Origin: Altererythrobacter sp. TH136
Lineage (GTDB): Bacteria > Pseudomonadota > Alphaproteobacteria > Sphingomonadales > Sphingomonadaceae
DNA: 64,000 bases
Direction: 5' to 3'
NCBI RefSeq assembly: GCF_007065885.1
Contig: NZ_CP041409.1
Location: 2,217,501 to 2,281,500, forward strand
Shown here: positions 31,924 through 40,851 of the stretch, one piece after another
Numbering within the stretch: position 1 is the stretch's first letter
Layout: the number at the start of each line of letters is the position of its first letter
Position numbers and translations under genes: made by a program
Notes under the pieces: model-generated
The model's input: the letters and a program-made list of their open reading frames with translations, nothing else
Told to the model about the DNA's origin: nothing
The model's database searches: none

Positions 31924-32841
31924 TCAGTTGCTGAACTTGTCCGCCTTGCGCCGGCCAAAGCGCATCCCGCCTTCCAGCCGGGAGCGAAGCTGGGCGTAGT
32001 AGGCTTCCAGAAAGGCGCGCTCGTCCCCGGCACCGGGGTGCCAGCCGATCTTGCGGCAGATCGCCGCGTGAACCGAAGCCAGCGCGGCCGGGTTGCCGTC
32101 GCGCAAGACCCGTTCCAGCGTCTGCAGTTCGTGCTCTCCATAGACCGCCAGATCGTCGTCGCCGAAACGATAGCGCGCGCCGGTGACCTCGCTGGTCCCC
32201 CTTGCTCCCACCGCGGTCGAGAGCGCCTGAGGCAGCTTTGGGCGCGGTGCTTCGACCACCCAGGTCCCTGCCACGACGTCACCGGCGCGCAGCGCATCCC
32301 GGTTGAAGAACGGGAACAGCATGAAGCCGAGGAACCACAGCGCTCCAGCGACGCCGGCTGCGCCCGTCTGGCCGGTCGGCGCAGACATCAACAGGATCAC
32401 CGGCATGAAGAACTCGATGTCGCGCAGCAGATTGCGCGCGATCACCGCCTCGGCGGTCAGCCGCGCCGCACCTTCACCGGGCGCAGCGCGGGCGGCCACG
32501 CGGATGCCGGCGGCGCGCTTGCCCGGCGTAGCGCCGCGGGGGCCAAGCTCGAAGGCGATGAAGTAGCCGTTCCACGCAAGGAACCACGCGAGTGTCCACG
32601 AAACGCCCAGGAATTCGCCCGCTCCGCTGGTCGCCGCGCCATCCAGCGCGCGGAGCCCGCCCGCGACCCACGCGATCAGGAACGTGAGCGCGACCGCGCC
32701 GAACGTGAGGATCAGGTAATCGAGAATGAATGCGCCAAATCGGGCGGCACGGCTGGCGACCACGAACGTCAGGGCGATGCCTTCCGGGGTGATCACCTCG
32801 CGCCGGCGCTTCGTGTCGTACGGAATGACGGCGCCGGTCAT
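31924..32841 (-). CDS. RDD-family membrane protein
   Basis: A 305-residue protein, last gene of a six-gene cluster. The RDD domain (about 20-180) begins FVVASRAARFGAFILDYLILT with the Arg-Asp-type motif on the first helix, has GYFIAFELGPRGATPGKRAAGIRV (the usual G-x-T-x-G-K loop), and three hydrophobic segments. A soluble tail of about 110 residues follows. RDD proteins are membrane proteins of mostly unknown function, some proposed as exchangers or transporters. Its start overlaps the SpoIIM gene end by four bases. Confidence 0.85.
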   Translation of the reverse strand: MTGAVIPYDTKRRREVITPEGIALTFVVASRAARFGAFILDYLILTFGAVALTFLIAWVAGGLRALDGAATSGAGEFLGVSWTLAWFLAWNGYFIAFELGPRGATPGKRAAGIRVAARAAPGEGAARLTAEAVIARNLLRDIEFFMPVILLMSAPTGQTGAAGVAGALWFLGFMLFPFFNRDALRAGDVVAGTWVVEAPRPKLPQALSTAVGARGTSEVTGARYRFGDDDLAVYGEHELQTLERVLRDGNPAALASVHAAICRKIGWHPGAGDERAFLEAYYAQLRSRLEGGMRFGRRKADKFSN

Positions 32842-33866
32842 GCGTCAGCTGCGCTGGCCGATCGGCCAAAGGCGAAGAAGTAGGCGAGCCAGAACAGCAG
32901 CATCGCGCCGCCGATCAGCAGCCGGTCCCACGTCTGCCCGACCAACTCGCGGGCGAATGCTTCCAGCACCGCCGCTACCACCAGCATCAGCACCACGCCC
33001 GCCATCACTGTCGCTGCCCGCCGGCCGGCGGCGGCGGTCGCAGGCAGCAGCGCGCGCTTCCCGGGGAAGGCCATCGACCGGCCGACGTGGATGCCGGCCG
33101 CGCCAGCCAGGAGGATGGCGAACAGTTCGGTCGAGCCGTGGACCGACAGCCACGCGGCGAATTCGAGCGTCAAGCCTTGCCCGGCAAACAGCCACAGCAT
33201 CGCGCCAAGGGTGGCCATCTCCTTCAGCAGGATCAGCAAGGTGGGAATGCCGAACGCAAAGCCCAGCGCGAAGGCCAGGATCGAAACGCTGGCGTTGTTC
33301 TGGAACAGGTAAGCGGCAAAACCGGACAGGCCCGCTGCGCTGCTCTCGGTGCCCAAAGCCTGCAGCAGCACCTCTCGGCTGGCGCCCGGCACGCGGGTGT
33401 CGGTGAACTGGCTGGGGACGAGGCTCCAGTACCATTCCTGATCCTGCGCGACGAGCAGCCAGCCGGCGACGGCCCCGGCGATCATCACCGCCAGCGCGAT
33501 CAGGATATCGGGCCAGATCGCACGCACCGCCCGGCTGAGTCCGCCGCCAAGGAACCCGGCGAGCCACCGTGCGAAGCCCTGACGCGGGCCATAGACCTGG
33601 AACCACGCCCGGCGGACGAGGCTTTCGAGCCAGGCGATGGTCGCGGCATCGAGCGACGTCTCGCGCGCCACCGCCAGGCTGGATGCCGCCGTACGGTAGA
33701 GCGCGGGCAAGGCGAGCACGTCTTCGTCGCTGAGCTTGCGCAGGCGGCCCGTTTCCATCCGCCGGACAATCTGCTCCAGCCGCCGCCAGTCGTCCTCGCG
33801 GCTCAGGCGGAACCGGTCGGAACGCAGGATCGCGGCTTCGATCGCATCGGGGGCAAGGTCGCTCAT
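32838..33866 (-). CDS. Stage II sporulation protein M-like (SpoIIM domain) membrane protein
   Basis: A 342-residue protein. The soluble N-terminal part (about 1-95) is helical; a SpoIIM-type integral membrane domain (about 100-330) has five or six hydrophobic segments, with FLFQNNASVSILAFALGFAFGIPT-like and STELFAILLAGAAGIHVG as landmarks (the first is seen here as YLFQNNASVSILAFALG). The name is historical and does not imply sporulation. The ATG at 33866 is preceded by the overlapping DUF58 stop (ATGA). Confidence 0.85.
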   Translation of the reverse strand: MSDLAPDAIEAAILRSDRFRLSREDDWRRLEQIVRRMETGRLRKLSDEDVLALPALYRTAASSLAVARETSLDAATIAWLESLVRRAWFQVYGPRQGFARWLAGFLGGGLSRAVRAIWPDILIALAVMIAGAVAGWLLVAQDQEWYWSLVPSQFTDTRVPGASREVLLQALGTESSAAGLSGFAAYLFQNNASVSILAFALGFAFGIPTLLILLKEMATLGAMLWLFAGQGLTLEFAAWLSVHGSTELFAILLAGAAGIHVGRSMAFPGKRALLPATAAAGRRAATVMAGVVLMLVVAAVLEAFARELVGQTWDRLLIGGAMLLFWLAYFFAFGRSASAADA

Positions 33867-35173
33867 CCGATGGCTCCCTCGCGTTTGACGTCCAGGTAAC
33901 GGTCGATCAACCGGTAGCCGATCGCGTTCCACGGCGCTTCGATGACGTCGATCCCGCGCTGGCGCAGCCGCTGCAGAACCAGCGCGCGCTGGCGGGCCAG
34001 GGTGTCGGCCGTAACGGCGGTGGCCAGCGCATCCAGGCTGTCGGGCTCCGCCGCCTGCAGCTCGGCCAGTTCGCTGTCCTCGATGGTGACAAACAGGACC
34101 AAGTGTCGCTCCACCAGCCGCCCGAGACTTTCGATCATCAGTTCGGCACTGGTGGGATCGGTGAAGTCGGAGAACAGCACCACCAAGCTGCGCCGCTGGA
34201 GCCGCTGGGACAGAGTGGCCAGCGCCAGGGTAAAATTCGGTTCCTCCGCATGATAGTCCAGCCCGGCGGCCGCGCTTTTCAGGTAGTGAAACGCGCGGGT
34301 GTCGCCGTGGAACGGCGTAAGCACCAGCGGCCGGCGGGCAAAGCCGAACAGCGCCACCCGGTCGCCGCCCTTGAGCGCCACATAGGCCGCGCTCAGCGCA
34401 GCGGTCACCGCCCGGTCGATCCGCGGCAGGCCATCGACCGGCTCGCACATCGACTGGCCGCAATCGAACGCGAACACGATCTGGTTGTTGCGCTCGGCCT
34501 CGTTCTCGCGGGCGAACAGGCGGGTGTGGCGGCTGCTGGTCTTCCAGTCGATCCGCCGCCGGTCCATGCCGGGTTGATATTCCGAGAGCGCTTCGAACTG
34601 GGTGCCCTCTCCGCGGATGCGCCGCGCGATGAGGCCGACCTCCGTATTGCGGAGGAAGTGCTGCAGGGTGGGGCTGCGGATTGGCGACAGGTCGGGCCAG
34701 ATCCGCAACTGGCGCTCGAGCGGCACGGAAAACTGCCGGGCGCCGAGGCCCAGCGGGCCGCTCCAGCGCAGCCAGAGATGAGAGAGGGCGGCGGTGCCCC
34801 GGCGGTTGGGGACGAGCACCGCTTCCCCCTGCCACGCGCCGTCGCGCGGCGTCAGCGCGACATTGGCCTGACCCGATCGCGCGAGTCGGGGATCGACTGC
34901 AAGCGCCGCATCCACTCCGCGCGCGCGGCCATCGCCGATGTCGGCCATCACCGTCAGCGTCACCGGCTCCCCGATCTCGGCATCTTCGGGCACCGTGACC
35001 CGCCACTCCGCCAACCCGCCCGCGAGCATTGCATCGATCAGTACCAGCGCGACCAGCATCACCCCCGCCAAAGGTGCCACGACCCACGCGCCGGGCGCGG
35101 AAGCGGCGATCACCAGCGCGACCGGCGCGGCCAGCATGGCGAACAGCGCGGCACGGGGGGCGGGGACGATCAT
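33863..35173 (-). CDS. DUF58-domain protein (von Willebrand A-like)
   Basis: A 436-residue membrane-anchored protein. Two N-terminal hydrophobic helices (about 8-55), a beta-rich region, then the DUF58 signature REYQPGMDRRRIDWKTSSR-type (seen as SEYQPGMDRRRIDWKTSSRH, about 195-213) and a von Willebrand A-like fold with a degenerate metal-site start FAFDCGQSM. Such proteins work with MoxR ATPases, as here with the next gene upstream. Overlaps the SpoIIM gene by four bases. Confidence 0.9.
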   Translation of the reverse strand: MIVPAPRAALFAMLAAPVALVIAASAPGAWVVAPLAGVMLVALVLIDAMLAGGLAEWRVTVPEDAEIGEPVTLTVMADIGDGRARGVDAALAVDPRLARSGQANVALTPRDGAWQGEAVLVPNRRGTAALSHLWLRWSGPLGLGARQFSVPLERQLRIWPDLSPIRSPTLQHFLRNTEVGLIARRIRGEGTQFEALSEYQPGMDRRRIDWKTSSRHTRLFARENEAERNNQIVFAFDCGQSMCEPVDGLPRIDRAVTAALSAAYVALKGGDRVALFGFARRPLVLTPFHGDTRAFHYLKSAAAGLDYHAEEPNFTLALATLSQRLQRRSLVVLFSDFTDPTSAELMIESLGRLVERHLVLFVTIEDSELAELQAAEPDSLDALATAVTADTLARQRALVLQRLRQRGIDVIEAPWNAIGYRLIDRYLDVKREGAIG

Positions 35174-35175
35174 CG

Positions 35176-36138
35176 CTAGCGCGGCGCCTCGGTCTGCTCG
35201 ACCAGTTCTCCGACGAGCTGCTCGACCTGTCGGCCTTCGATCTCGGCGGCGGGACTGAGTGTCAAGCGGTGCCGCAGGACCGAAGCGGCGAGTGCCTTGA
35301 CGTCGTCGGGAAGCACATAGTCGCGCCCTTCCAGCGCCGCGCGGGCGCGAGCTGCCTTGGCGAGCTGAACCGCAGCGCGCGGTGAAGCGCCGGTGGCGAG
35401 ATCGCTCGTTTCACGCGTCGCGCGCACCAGCCGCACCACATAATCGACGATATCCCCGGCGACTGTCACCTGATCGAGGGCGGCGGAGGCACCGGTGAGC
35501 CGGGCGGCGTCGGTCACCGGACCGACCCCGAACTCGGCCGGACGCGGCGGGCCGAGCCGCTGGGCGAAGCGGCTGACGATCGCAGCTTCCTCTTGCGGAG
35601 CGGGATAAGCCACCAGCAGCTTGAACAGGAAGCGATCGAGCTGCGCCTCGGGCAAGGGATAGACGCCCTGGCTCTCAATCGGATTCTGCGTTGCGATCAC
35701 CATGAATCGCTCTGGCAGGGCGTGAGTCTCGCCGTCGAGCGTCACCCGCCGCTCCTGCATCGCTTCGAGCAGCGCGGCCTGGGTCTTGGGCGGGGTGCGG
35801 TTGATTTCGTCCGCCAGCAGCAGGTCGCAGAAGATGGGCCCGCGGGTCAGGGTGAACTGGCTGGTCTGGAAGTTGAACAGGTTGGAGCCGAGGATATCGC
35901 CCGGCAGCAGGTCGGGGGTAAACTGGATGCGCCCGAAATCCAGGCCCAGCGCGGCGGCAAAGCACTGGGCGAGGAACGTCTTGGCGGTGCCCGGCGGACC
36001 CTCCAGCAGGACGTGGCCTTCCGCGAGCAGCGCGACCAGCAAATGCTCGACGATCTGTTCCTGCCCGACCACGGCCTTGGCGACTTCGCCGCGGATGGCG
36101 GCGGCCAGGTCGCGCATCTCGTCGAGGGTCATGGTCAT
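35176..36138 (-). CDS. MoxR-family AAA+ ATPase
   Basis: A 320-residue ATPase. Walker A is EGPPGTAKTFLAQ (about residue 40-52), Walker B LLLADEINR, sensor 1 VIATQNPIE and the arginine-finger region LDRFLFKL; a helical lid follows. MoxR proteins act as chaperone-like ATPases that activate partner enzymes or complexes, usually those with von Willebrand A domains such as the DUF58 protein encoded two bases downstream. A second in-frame ATG lies six bases after the first. Confidence 0.93.
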   Translation of the reverse strand: MTMTLDEMRDLAAAIRGEVAKAVVGQEQIVEHLLVALLAEGHVLLEGPPGTAKTFLAQCFAAALGLDFGRIQFTPDLLPGDILGSNLFNFQTSQFTLTRGPIFCDLLLADEINRTPPKTQAALLEAMQERRVTLDGETHALPERFMVIATQNPIESQGVYPLPEAQLDRFLFKLLVAYPAPQEEAAIVSRFAQRLGPPRPAEFGVGPVTDAARLTGASAALDQVTVAGDIVDYVVRLVRATRETSDLATGASPRAAVQLAKAARARAALEGRDYVLPDDVKALAASVLRHRLTLSPAAEIEGRQVEQLVGELVEQTEAPR

Positions 36139-37403
36139 CGGGCGTTGATCCTTTCGAGCGACTTGAGGGCGTGCGCCGCGCGCAGCGTCTGCGATGGTCC
36201 GCGCGCGGCGCGCAAGCGGTCGGCCAGCTCGCTGAAGCTGGGACCGTCCGGCGCGCGGCGTGCCAGGGCGGCGTCGATTGCGGCCGGGTCGGCGCTACGC
36301 AGGCCAAACGACGCGGCGAGCCTGCGGGCGACGAGATCGGCGAACGGTGCGCCCAGCAGATGCAGCCGTCCGCTGCGGCGGATGAAGCCTGCGGCGTTGG
36401 CGGCGAGGCGCGTCTTGCCGAAAGCGATCGCCCGATCCTCCGCCACCGGCGCGCCGAAGCGGCCGAACGCGCGCCATCCCACCACCAGCAATGCCAGCAA
36501 CAGGGACAGCGTCGCGGCAAGAAAAGGCGGTTGGAAGGCGAGCGTGAGCAGGTTCTTGTTCGCCCCGAACCCGTTAAGCGTGAGATCGAACACCACCGGA
36601 ACGTCCTGCCCCTCGCGCGCCGCCTCGATCACCTTGGCCGCTAGCAAGGCGCGGTTGCGATCAGCCAGCCCATAGTTGTTGAACAGGTCCGGCTCGAACG
36701 CGACCACCAGGCTCCACTTATCGCTATCGCACTCCGCATCCGGAGCCGGGGCGCGGGCCGCGGCGTCGAGCACCGGATAGCAGCCGTGGTCGTCGGCATA
36801 GGCCACTAAATCGCGGCCACCCGAGTCGCGCACCAGGCTGGTCCAGGCGCCTTCCTCCAGCCCCAACACCTGATCGCGATCGGGCAATTGGCCGGCAAGG
36901 TCCATGCCCTGCCAGTCAGTGCCGCCGGGCAGCCGGGCAAGTCTGACGGTCATTTGTTGCGGGTCAGTCAGTTCATCGGTCCAGCGCGGCCGGCCTGCGC
37001 CGAGCATTTGGACCCACCCCTGCTTGGTATTCGTCAGCGAGGCGGGGACGGTGACGCTGTTCCACTTCGGCAGAATCAGCAGAGTCGAGCCCGAATAGCG
37101 CCGCCGCTCGATGATCTCGGCAATGTCGTCGGGATCGCTCCACTGGGTGGGAGTAAGCACCAGCAGCGATTCGCCGGTGAGCTTGCCCGGACTGCGCGAC
37201 AGGGTGACGTCATAGCCCTGCTTCTGCAGCATTGCGGCAAGCCCGGCATAGCCATCGAGTCCCTGGCTCCGCGCGTGGCCGCTGCCACTTCCCCCGCCCG
37301 GTCCGGTATCGCCCTGTCCGATGAAGTACAGCAGCGCGATGAAAGTCGCCGTGCCGAACAGCACCGCGCCCAGCACTGCGCGCGGGCTGAACGACCCGCT
37401 CAT
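36135..37403 (-). CDS. DUF4350-domain membrane protein
   Basis: A 422-residue protein with an N-terminal membrane helix (about 8-28), a periplasmic DUF4350 region (about 45-260; begins GLDGYAGLAAMLQKQGYDVTLS, followed by a Rossmann-like LLVLTPTQW strand) and a second membrane helix near 308-325. DUF4350 proteins are found with MoxR and DUF58 proteins and are uncharacterised. It overlaps both neighbours by four bases. The ATG at 37403 (MSGSFSP) is chosen for homology. Confidence 0.85.
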   Translation of the reverse strand: MSGSFSPRAVLGAVLFGTATFIALLYFIGQGDTGPGGGSGSGHARSQGLDGYAGLAAMLQKQGYDVTLSRSPGKLTGESLLVLTPTQWSDPDDIAEIIERRRYSGSTLLILPKWNSVTVPASLTNTKQGWVQMLGAGRPRWTDELTDPQQMTVRLARLPGGTDWQGMDLAGQLPDRDQVLGLEEGAWTSLVRDSGGRDLVAYADDHGCYPVLDAAARAPAPDAECDSDKWSLVVAFEPDLFNNYGLADRNRALLAAKVIEAAREGQDVPVVFDLTLNGFGANKNLLTLAFQPPFLAATLSLLLALLVVGWRAFGRFGAPVAEDRAIAFGKTRLAANAAGFIRRSGRLHLLGAPFADLVARRLAASFGLRSADPAAIDAALARRAPDGPSFSELADRLRAARGPSQTLRAAHALKSLERINAR

Positions 37404-38062
37404 GCGCGCGCCGGCAGCCGGGCAAGAGCGAACTCGGCATACGCGGCGCGGGCCGCGTGCCAATCTTCGGCCCCGAGCGCGCGCAAGGCAAACAGGCTGC
37501 GCTCCACCCGCCCGGCGATCGTGCCGAACGCGGTGCGCGCGCCGTCAGGTAACGCGGGCAGGGCGGCCAGCTCGCGTGCGGTGGTCGCGGGTTCGACGAG
37601 GTCGGGACGGGCAGCGGCGATCTGGCCGACGCTGCGCTTCAGCAGTAGGTGCGTCGCCTCATCGAAGCGGCCTTGCGCGGCGAGCGCGTCGGCATCCTCC
37701 AGTAGCGCGAGCGCATCGCCTGCCGCGGGAATCCAGCCGCCGTCCTCCGACGCCTGTTGCTGTCTGGGGCGCCAGTGAAGCGCGGGAGACAGCATCCGCC
37801 ACAGCAACAGGGCAAGTGCGGCGATCGCGATGGCAAGAAGCACCCATTTGAATATCGGCCAGCTTAAGCCCAGCGCACGGCCGACGGGCGCCAGCACGTC
37901 TCCCAACCATCCGAACAGCGCATCGAGCCAGCCCGGTTCGGGCGGAGCTTCCTGGGGAATCTGTACCGGCGCGAACTGGATCGAATCGTCGGCGCGCACC
38001 GCGTCCCATGCCTTGGCAGGATCGCCGATCTGCCCCGTTCCCCCGATGCTGCCAGTCGTCAC
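37400..38062 (-). CDS. DUF4129-domain protein
   Basis: A 220-residue protein, first gene of the MoxR cluster. A short Gln/Pro-rich start, an amphipathic region, a membrane helix WPIFKWVLLAIAIAALALLLWRM (about 90-110) and a C-terminal cytoplasmic DUF4129 tail with EDADALAAQGRFDEATHLLLKRSV. The DUF4129 tail often contacts MoxR-type partners. A GTG at 38062 is the start; the longer frame runs into the pheA coding region. No strong ribosome binding site is visible. Confidence 0.75.
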   Translation of the reverse strand: MTTGSIGGTGQIGDPAKAWDAVRADDSIQFAPVQIPQEAPPEPGWLDALFGWLGDVLAPVGRALGLSWPIFKWVLLAIAIAALALLLWRMLSPALHWRPRQQQASEDGGWIPAAGDALALLEDADALAAQGRFDEATHLLLKRSVGQIAAARPDLVEPATTARELAALPALPDGARTAFGTIAGRVERSLFALRALGAEDWHAARAAYAEFALARLPARA

Positions 38063-38097
38063 CGACCGGTGGTGACACGGCGCACCCGCAGGCGCAA

Positions 38098-39015
38098 CTA
38101 ACCGCGCACGCGTTCCTGGCGATAGGTCCCGAGGATGCGCAGTTCCTTGCAATGAAAGGCGAGCTCGTCGAGCGCCCGGTCGACCGCCGGTTCGCCCGGC
38201 GCGCCGATGATGTCGGCATAGAACATCGTCGCGGAAAAGCTCGCGCCGGCCTGGTAACTTTCCAGTTTCGTCATGTTCACGCCGTTGGTCGCGAACCCGC
38301 CCATCGCCTTGTACAACGCCGCCGGCACGTTCTTTACCTCGAACACGAACGTGGTGATCGCCGGCCCCCTGACCGTCGCAGCAGCGAGCGGCTGCCGTGC
38401 CAGCATCAGGAAGCGGGTGGTGTTGTCGGCCGCGTCCTCGACATCATGTTCCGCAATTTGCAGGCCGTAGAGCTCGGCGGCGAGCGGCGGAGCGATCGCC
38501 GCGAGGCCCGGCTCCCCCCGCTCCGACACATGCGCCGCGGCGCCGGCGGTGTCGGCATAGCTCAACGGCACGATGCCCCGCTCGCGCAGGAACCGGCGCG
38601 ACTGGCCGAGCGCTTGAGGATGGCTGTAGGCCGCCTCGAACGGGCCCATGGTCCCGTCCGCGCCGGCCAGCGCCATCAGCGCGTGGTTGATGCGCAGGAA
38701 GTGCTCAGCCACGATGTGCAGGCCGCTTTCCGGGAGCAGAAAGTGGATGTCGGCTACCCGCCCATGCTGGCTGTTCTCGACCGGGATGGCTGCGCTGCCG
38801 GCGCGTCCGGCTTTTACCGCGTCGATCGCGTCTTCGAAGCTGAAGCACGGCAACGGCAGGCAGCCGGGTGCCATCTCGGTGGCGGCGCGATGCGAATTGG
38901 CCCCCGGTGCCCCGGCAAAAGCGACCGCGCGCGCCGGGTCCGCGGCGGCGGCGGACTGCATCGCCTTCACCAGCGATCGGGCGGGTGCGGGGAACGAGGA
39001 TTGAAAGCTGTCCAT
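38098..39015 (-). CDS. pheA: Prephenate dehydratase
   Basis: A 305-residue monofunctional enzyme of phenylalanine synthesis converting prephenate to phenylpyruvate. It has FAGAPGANSHRAA at the start, the substrate signature IPVENSQHGRVADIH, ALGQSRRFL, the catalytic Thr-containing ADNTTRFLMLAR, and an ACT domain (about 215-300) with VPAALYKAMGGFATNGVNMTKLES for allosteric Phe binding. No chorismate mutase domain is fused. Its ATG at 39015 is preferred over an upstream frame. Downstream is the DUF4129 gene. Confidence 0.96.
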   Translation of the reverse strand: MDSFQSSFPAPARSLVKAMQSAAAADPARAVAFAGAPGANSHRAATEMAPGCLPLPCFSFEDAIDAVKAGRAGSAAIPVENSQHGRVADIHFLLPESGLHIVAEHFLRINHALMALAGADGTMGPFEAAYSHPQALGQSRRFLRERGIVPLSYADTAGAAAHVSERGEPGLAAIAPPLAAELYGLQIAEHDVEDAADNTTRFLMLARQPLAAATVRGPAITTFVFEVKNVPAALYKAMGGFATNGVNMTKLESYQAGASFSATMFYADIIGAPGEPAVDRALDELAFHCKELRILGTYRQERVRG

Positions 39016-39155
39016 CTGGCGCTTGCGCCTAACGGCGCGGCAATCGCCGGGCAAGCCGCACGACCAGATGCGCGGGCACTTGCGCGCGCGCGGCGCCCTG
39101 ACTAGAGCGCGGCGCAACCATTTTCCTTCCGCCTTTCTTCCGGATCACGCACCCC

Positions 39156-39851
39156 ATGCAAGACCGCTTCAATACCGCCGCCGGCTGGGTCCTGTTTTCA
39201 GGCATCGTCGCGCTTGGTCTGTCGAGCGTCAGCGCGAAATACTTCACCGCCGACAAGCCGCACCGCCCCGAACAGATGGGCTATCCCATCGAGGGCGTGG
39301 TCGAGGAAGGTGAAGGCGGCGCGGACGCAGGGCCGGGTCTGGCGGTGCTGCTCGCTTCAGGCGATGTCGCTGCGGGTGAGAAGGCGGCGCAGGGCCGCTG
39401 CGGCACTTGCCATACCTTCGATCAGGGCGGCGCCGTGAAGCAGGGACCTAACCTCTACGGGGTCATGGGCACGCCGATCGGCAAGCACGCAGCGGGGTAT
39501 GCGTATTCTAGCGCGTTGTCGGGTCACGGCGGCGAATGGTCGTACGAGAACATGGACGCGTGGCTCGCCAGCCCGAAGGCGTTCGCGCCTGGCACCAAGA
39601 TGAGCTTTGCTGGCCTGTCGAACGGGCAGGACCGAGCGAACATCATCCTTTATCTGAAGCAGCAGGGTGGCGGACCCGCTTTGCCGACTCCGGAAGCGGC
39701 AGCGCCTGCCGGCGATGCGGCAGAAGCTGCCGCCGCCGGCGATCCTTCCGCCACTGCCGGGCCGGCCGAAAAGCCTGGCATGGATGCAGCCGGCGCGGTC
39801 GCGGCCCCGGTGACCGACGGGCCGCTGAACACGAACAAGGGCGAGAACTAA
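39156..39851 (+). CDS. Membrane-anchored c-type cytochrome
   Basis: A 231-residue protein. An N-terminal uncleaved helix (about 10-28, GWVLFSGIVALGLSSVSA) anchors it to the membrane. The cytochrome c domain has one haem site CGTCH (about residue 82-86), GPNLYGVMGTPIG, and the axial Met in PGTKMSFAG. A C-terminal tail of about 60 residues is Ala/Pro/Gly-rich and has no homology. It likely carries electrons between the bc1 complex and terminal oxidases (CycM type). The role is inferred. Confidence 0.9.
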   Translation: MQDRFNTAAGWVLFSGIVALGLSSVSAKYFTADKPHRPEQMGYPIEGVVEEGEGGADAGPGLAVLLASGDVAAGEKAAQGRCGTCHTFDQGGAVKQGPNLYGVMGTPIGKHAAGYAYSSALSGHGGEWSYENMDAWLASPKAFAPGTKMSFAGLSNGQDRANIILYLKQQGGGPALPTPEAAAPAGDAAEAAAAGDPSATAGPAEKPGMDAAGAVAAPVTDGPLNTNKGEN

Positions 39852-39882
39852 GCCGGTATTCCCGCCGGTCAGCGCAACCTGA

Positions 39883-40086
39883 CTAGCGCCTATGCTTGCG
39901 GCCCGGATGCGGGGGGTGTTCCTCCGATTCGCGCGCGTCCTGCCGCTGCCGCCGCTCGTTCGCCCGGCGCCGCTTGCGCTCGGCGGCCTTGGTCGCGCTG
40001 GTGTGGCGGCGCATGCTCTCGATCCAGATAAGCGCCGCAATCAGCAACGCGGTCACTGCGATGACCAGGATGACGTGCGTCGTCAC
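39883..40086 (-). CDS. Possible small basic membrane protein
   Basis: A 67-residue frame starting at GTG. The first 23 residues are a single hydrophobic helix (VILVIAVTALLIAALIWI), followed by a strongly basic Arg/Lys-rich tail. This layout is typical of genuine small membrane proteins. No convincing ribosome binding site is seen. Convergent with the cytochrome gene and 93 bases downstream of rlmE. It could instead be a random frame. Confidence 0.45.
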   Translation of the reverse strand: MTTHVILVIAVTALLIAALIWIESMRRHTSATKAAERKRRRANERRQRQDARESEEHPPHPGRKHRR

Positions 40087-40179
40087 GAGAAGGGCGCAGC
40101 GGCATACATCGAAGGCGTGTGCGTGCGCCGATTGACGCGAATAGTCCAGTTTGGGCGAACTCGGGCGTTGGGCGCACCG

Positions 40180-40851
40180 TCAGGTAAGCGGATCGCCCTT
40201 GAAGCCCTGTGCGATCACGTACCACTCGCTCGACCCCTTCCGGCTGGCGGGCGGCTTGGCGTGCTTGACCGTGCGGAAATGCTTTTTCAGCAGCGCCAGG
40301 ATCTCCGCGTCGGTCCCGCCGGCGAACACCTTCGCGACGAACGCACCGCCGGGTTCGAGGTGTTCCACGGCGAACCACGCGGCCGCTTCGACCAGGCCCA
40401 TCGTCCGCAGGTGATCGGTTTGCTTGTGACCGACCGTGTTGGCGGCCATGTCGGACAGCACGAGATCTGCCTTGCCGCCAAGCGCTTCGGCCAGCTTCGC
40501 GGGCGCATCGTCGGACATGAAGTCCATCTGCAGCAGCGTGACGCCCTCGATCGGGTCGGTCTCCAGCAGATCGATGCCGACCACGCTTGCCTTGGGACGC
40601 AGCTTGCGCACCACCTGGCTCCACCCGCCCGGCGCGATGCCGAGGTCGATCACCCGGTGAACGCCCTTCAATACGCCGAATTTCTCGTCGAGTTCGATCA
40701 GCTTGTATGCCGCGCGGCTGCGATACCCCTCGGCCTTGGCCTGCTGGACGTACGGGTCGTTGAGCTGGCGCGACAGCCAGCGATTGGACGACGCGGTGCG
40801 TCCGCGCGCGGTCTTGACCCGCTTGGTCGTATCGCCGCCGCCGCGGGTCAT
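40180..40851 (-). CDS. rlmE: 23S rRNA (uridine(2552)-2'-O)-methyltransferase RlmE
   Basis: A 223-residue SAM-dependent methyltransferase of the FtsJ family. It has [16 protein letters not shown] with the first catalytic Lys, [12 protein letters not shown] (SAM motif I), [12 protein letters not shown] (catalytic Asp), and FVAKVFAGG with the second Lys. It methylates U2552 of 23S rRNA late in 50S assembly. A basic N-terminal extension of about 25 residues is normal for alphaproteobacteria. Its ATG overlaps the ppx stop by four bases. Confidence 0.95.
   Translation of the reverse strand: MTRGGGDTTKRVKTARGRTASSNRWLSRQLNDPYVQQAKAEGYRSRAAYKLIELDEKFGVLKGVHRVIDLGIAPGGWSQVVRKLRPKASVVGIDLLETDPIEGVTLLQMDFMSDDAPAKLAEALGGKADLVLSDMAANTVGHKQTDHLRTMGLVEAAAWFAVEHLEPGGAFVAKVFAGGTDAEILALLKKHFRTVKHAKPPASRKGSSEWYVIAQGFKGDPLT

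Noticed and set aside
33867-35087. Upstream extension of the SpoIIM gene to 749 residues
   Set aside because: The added part lies in another frame of the DUF58 gene; the conserved N-terminus starts at 33866.
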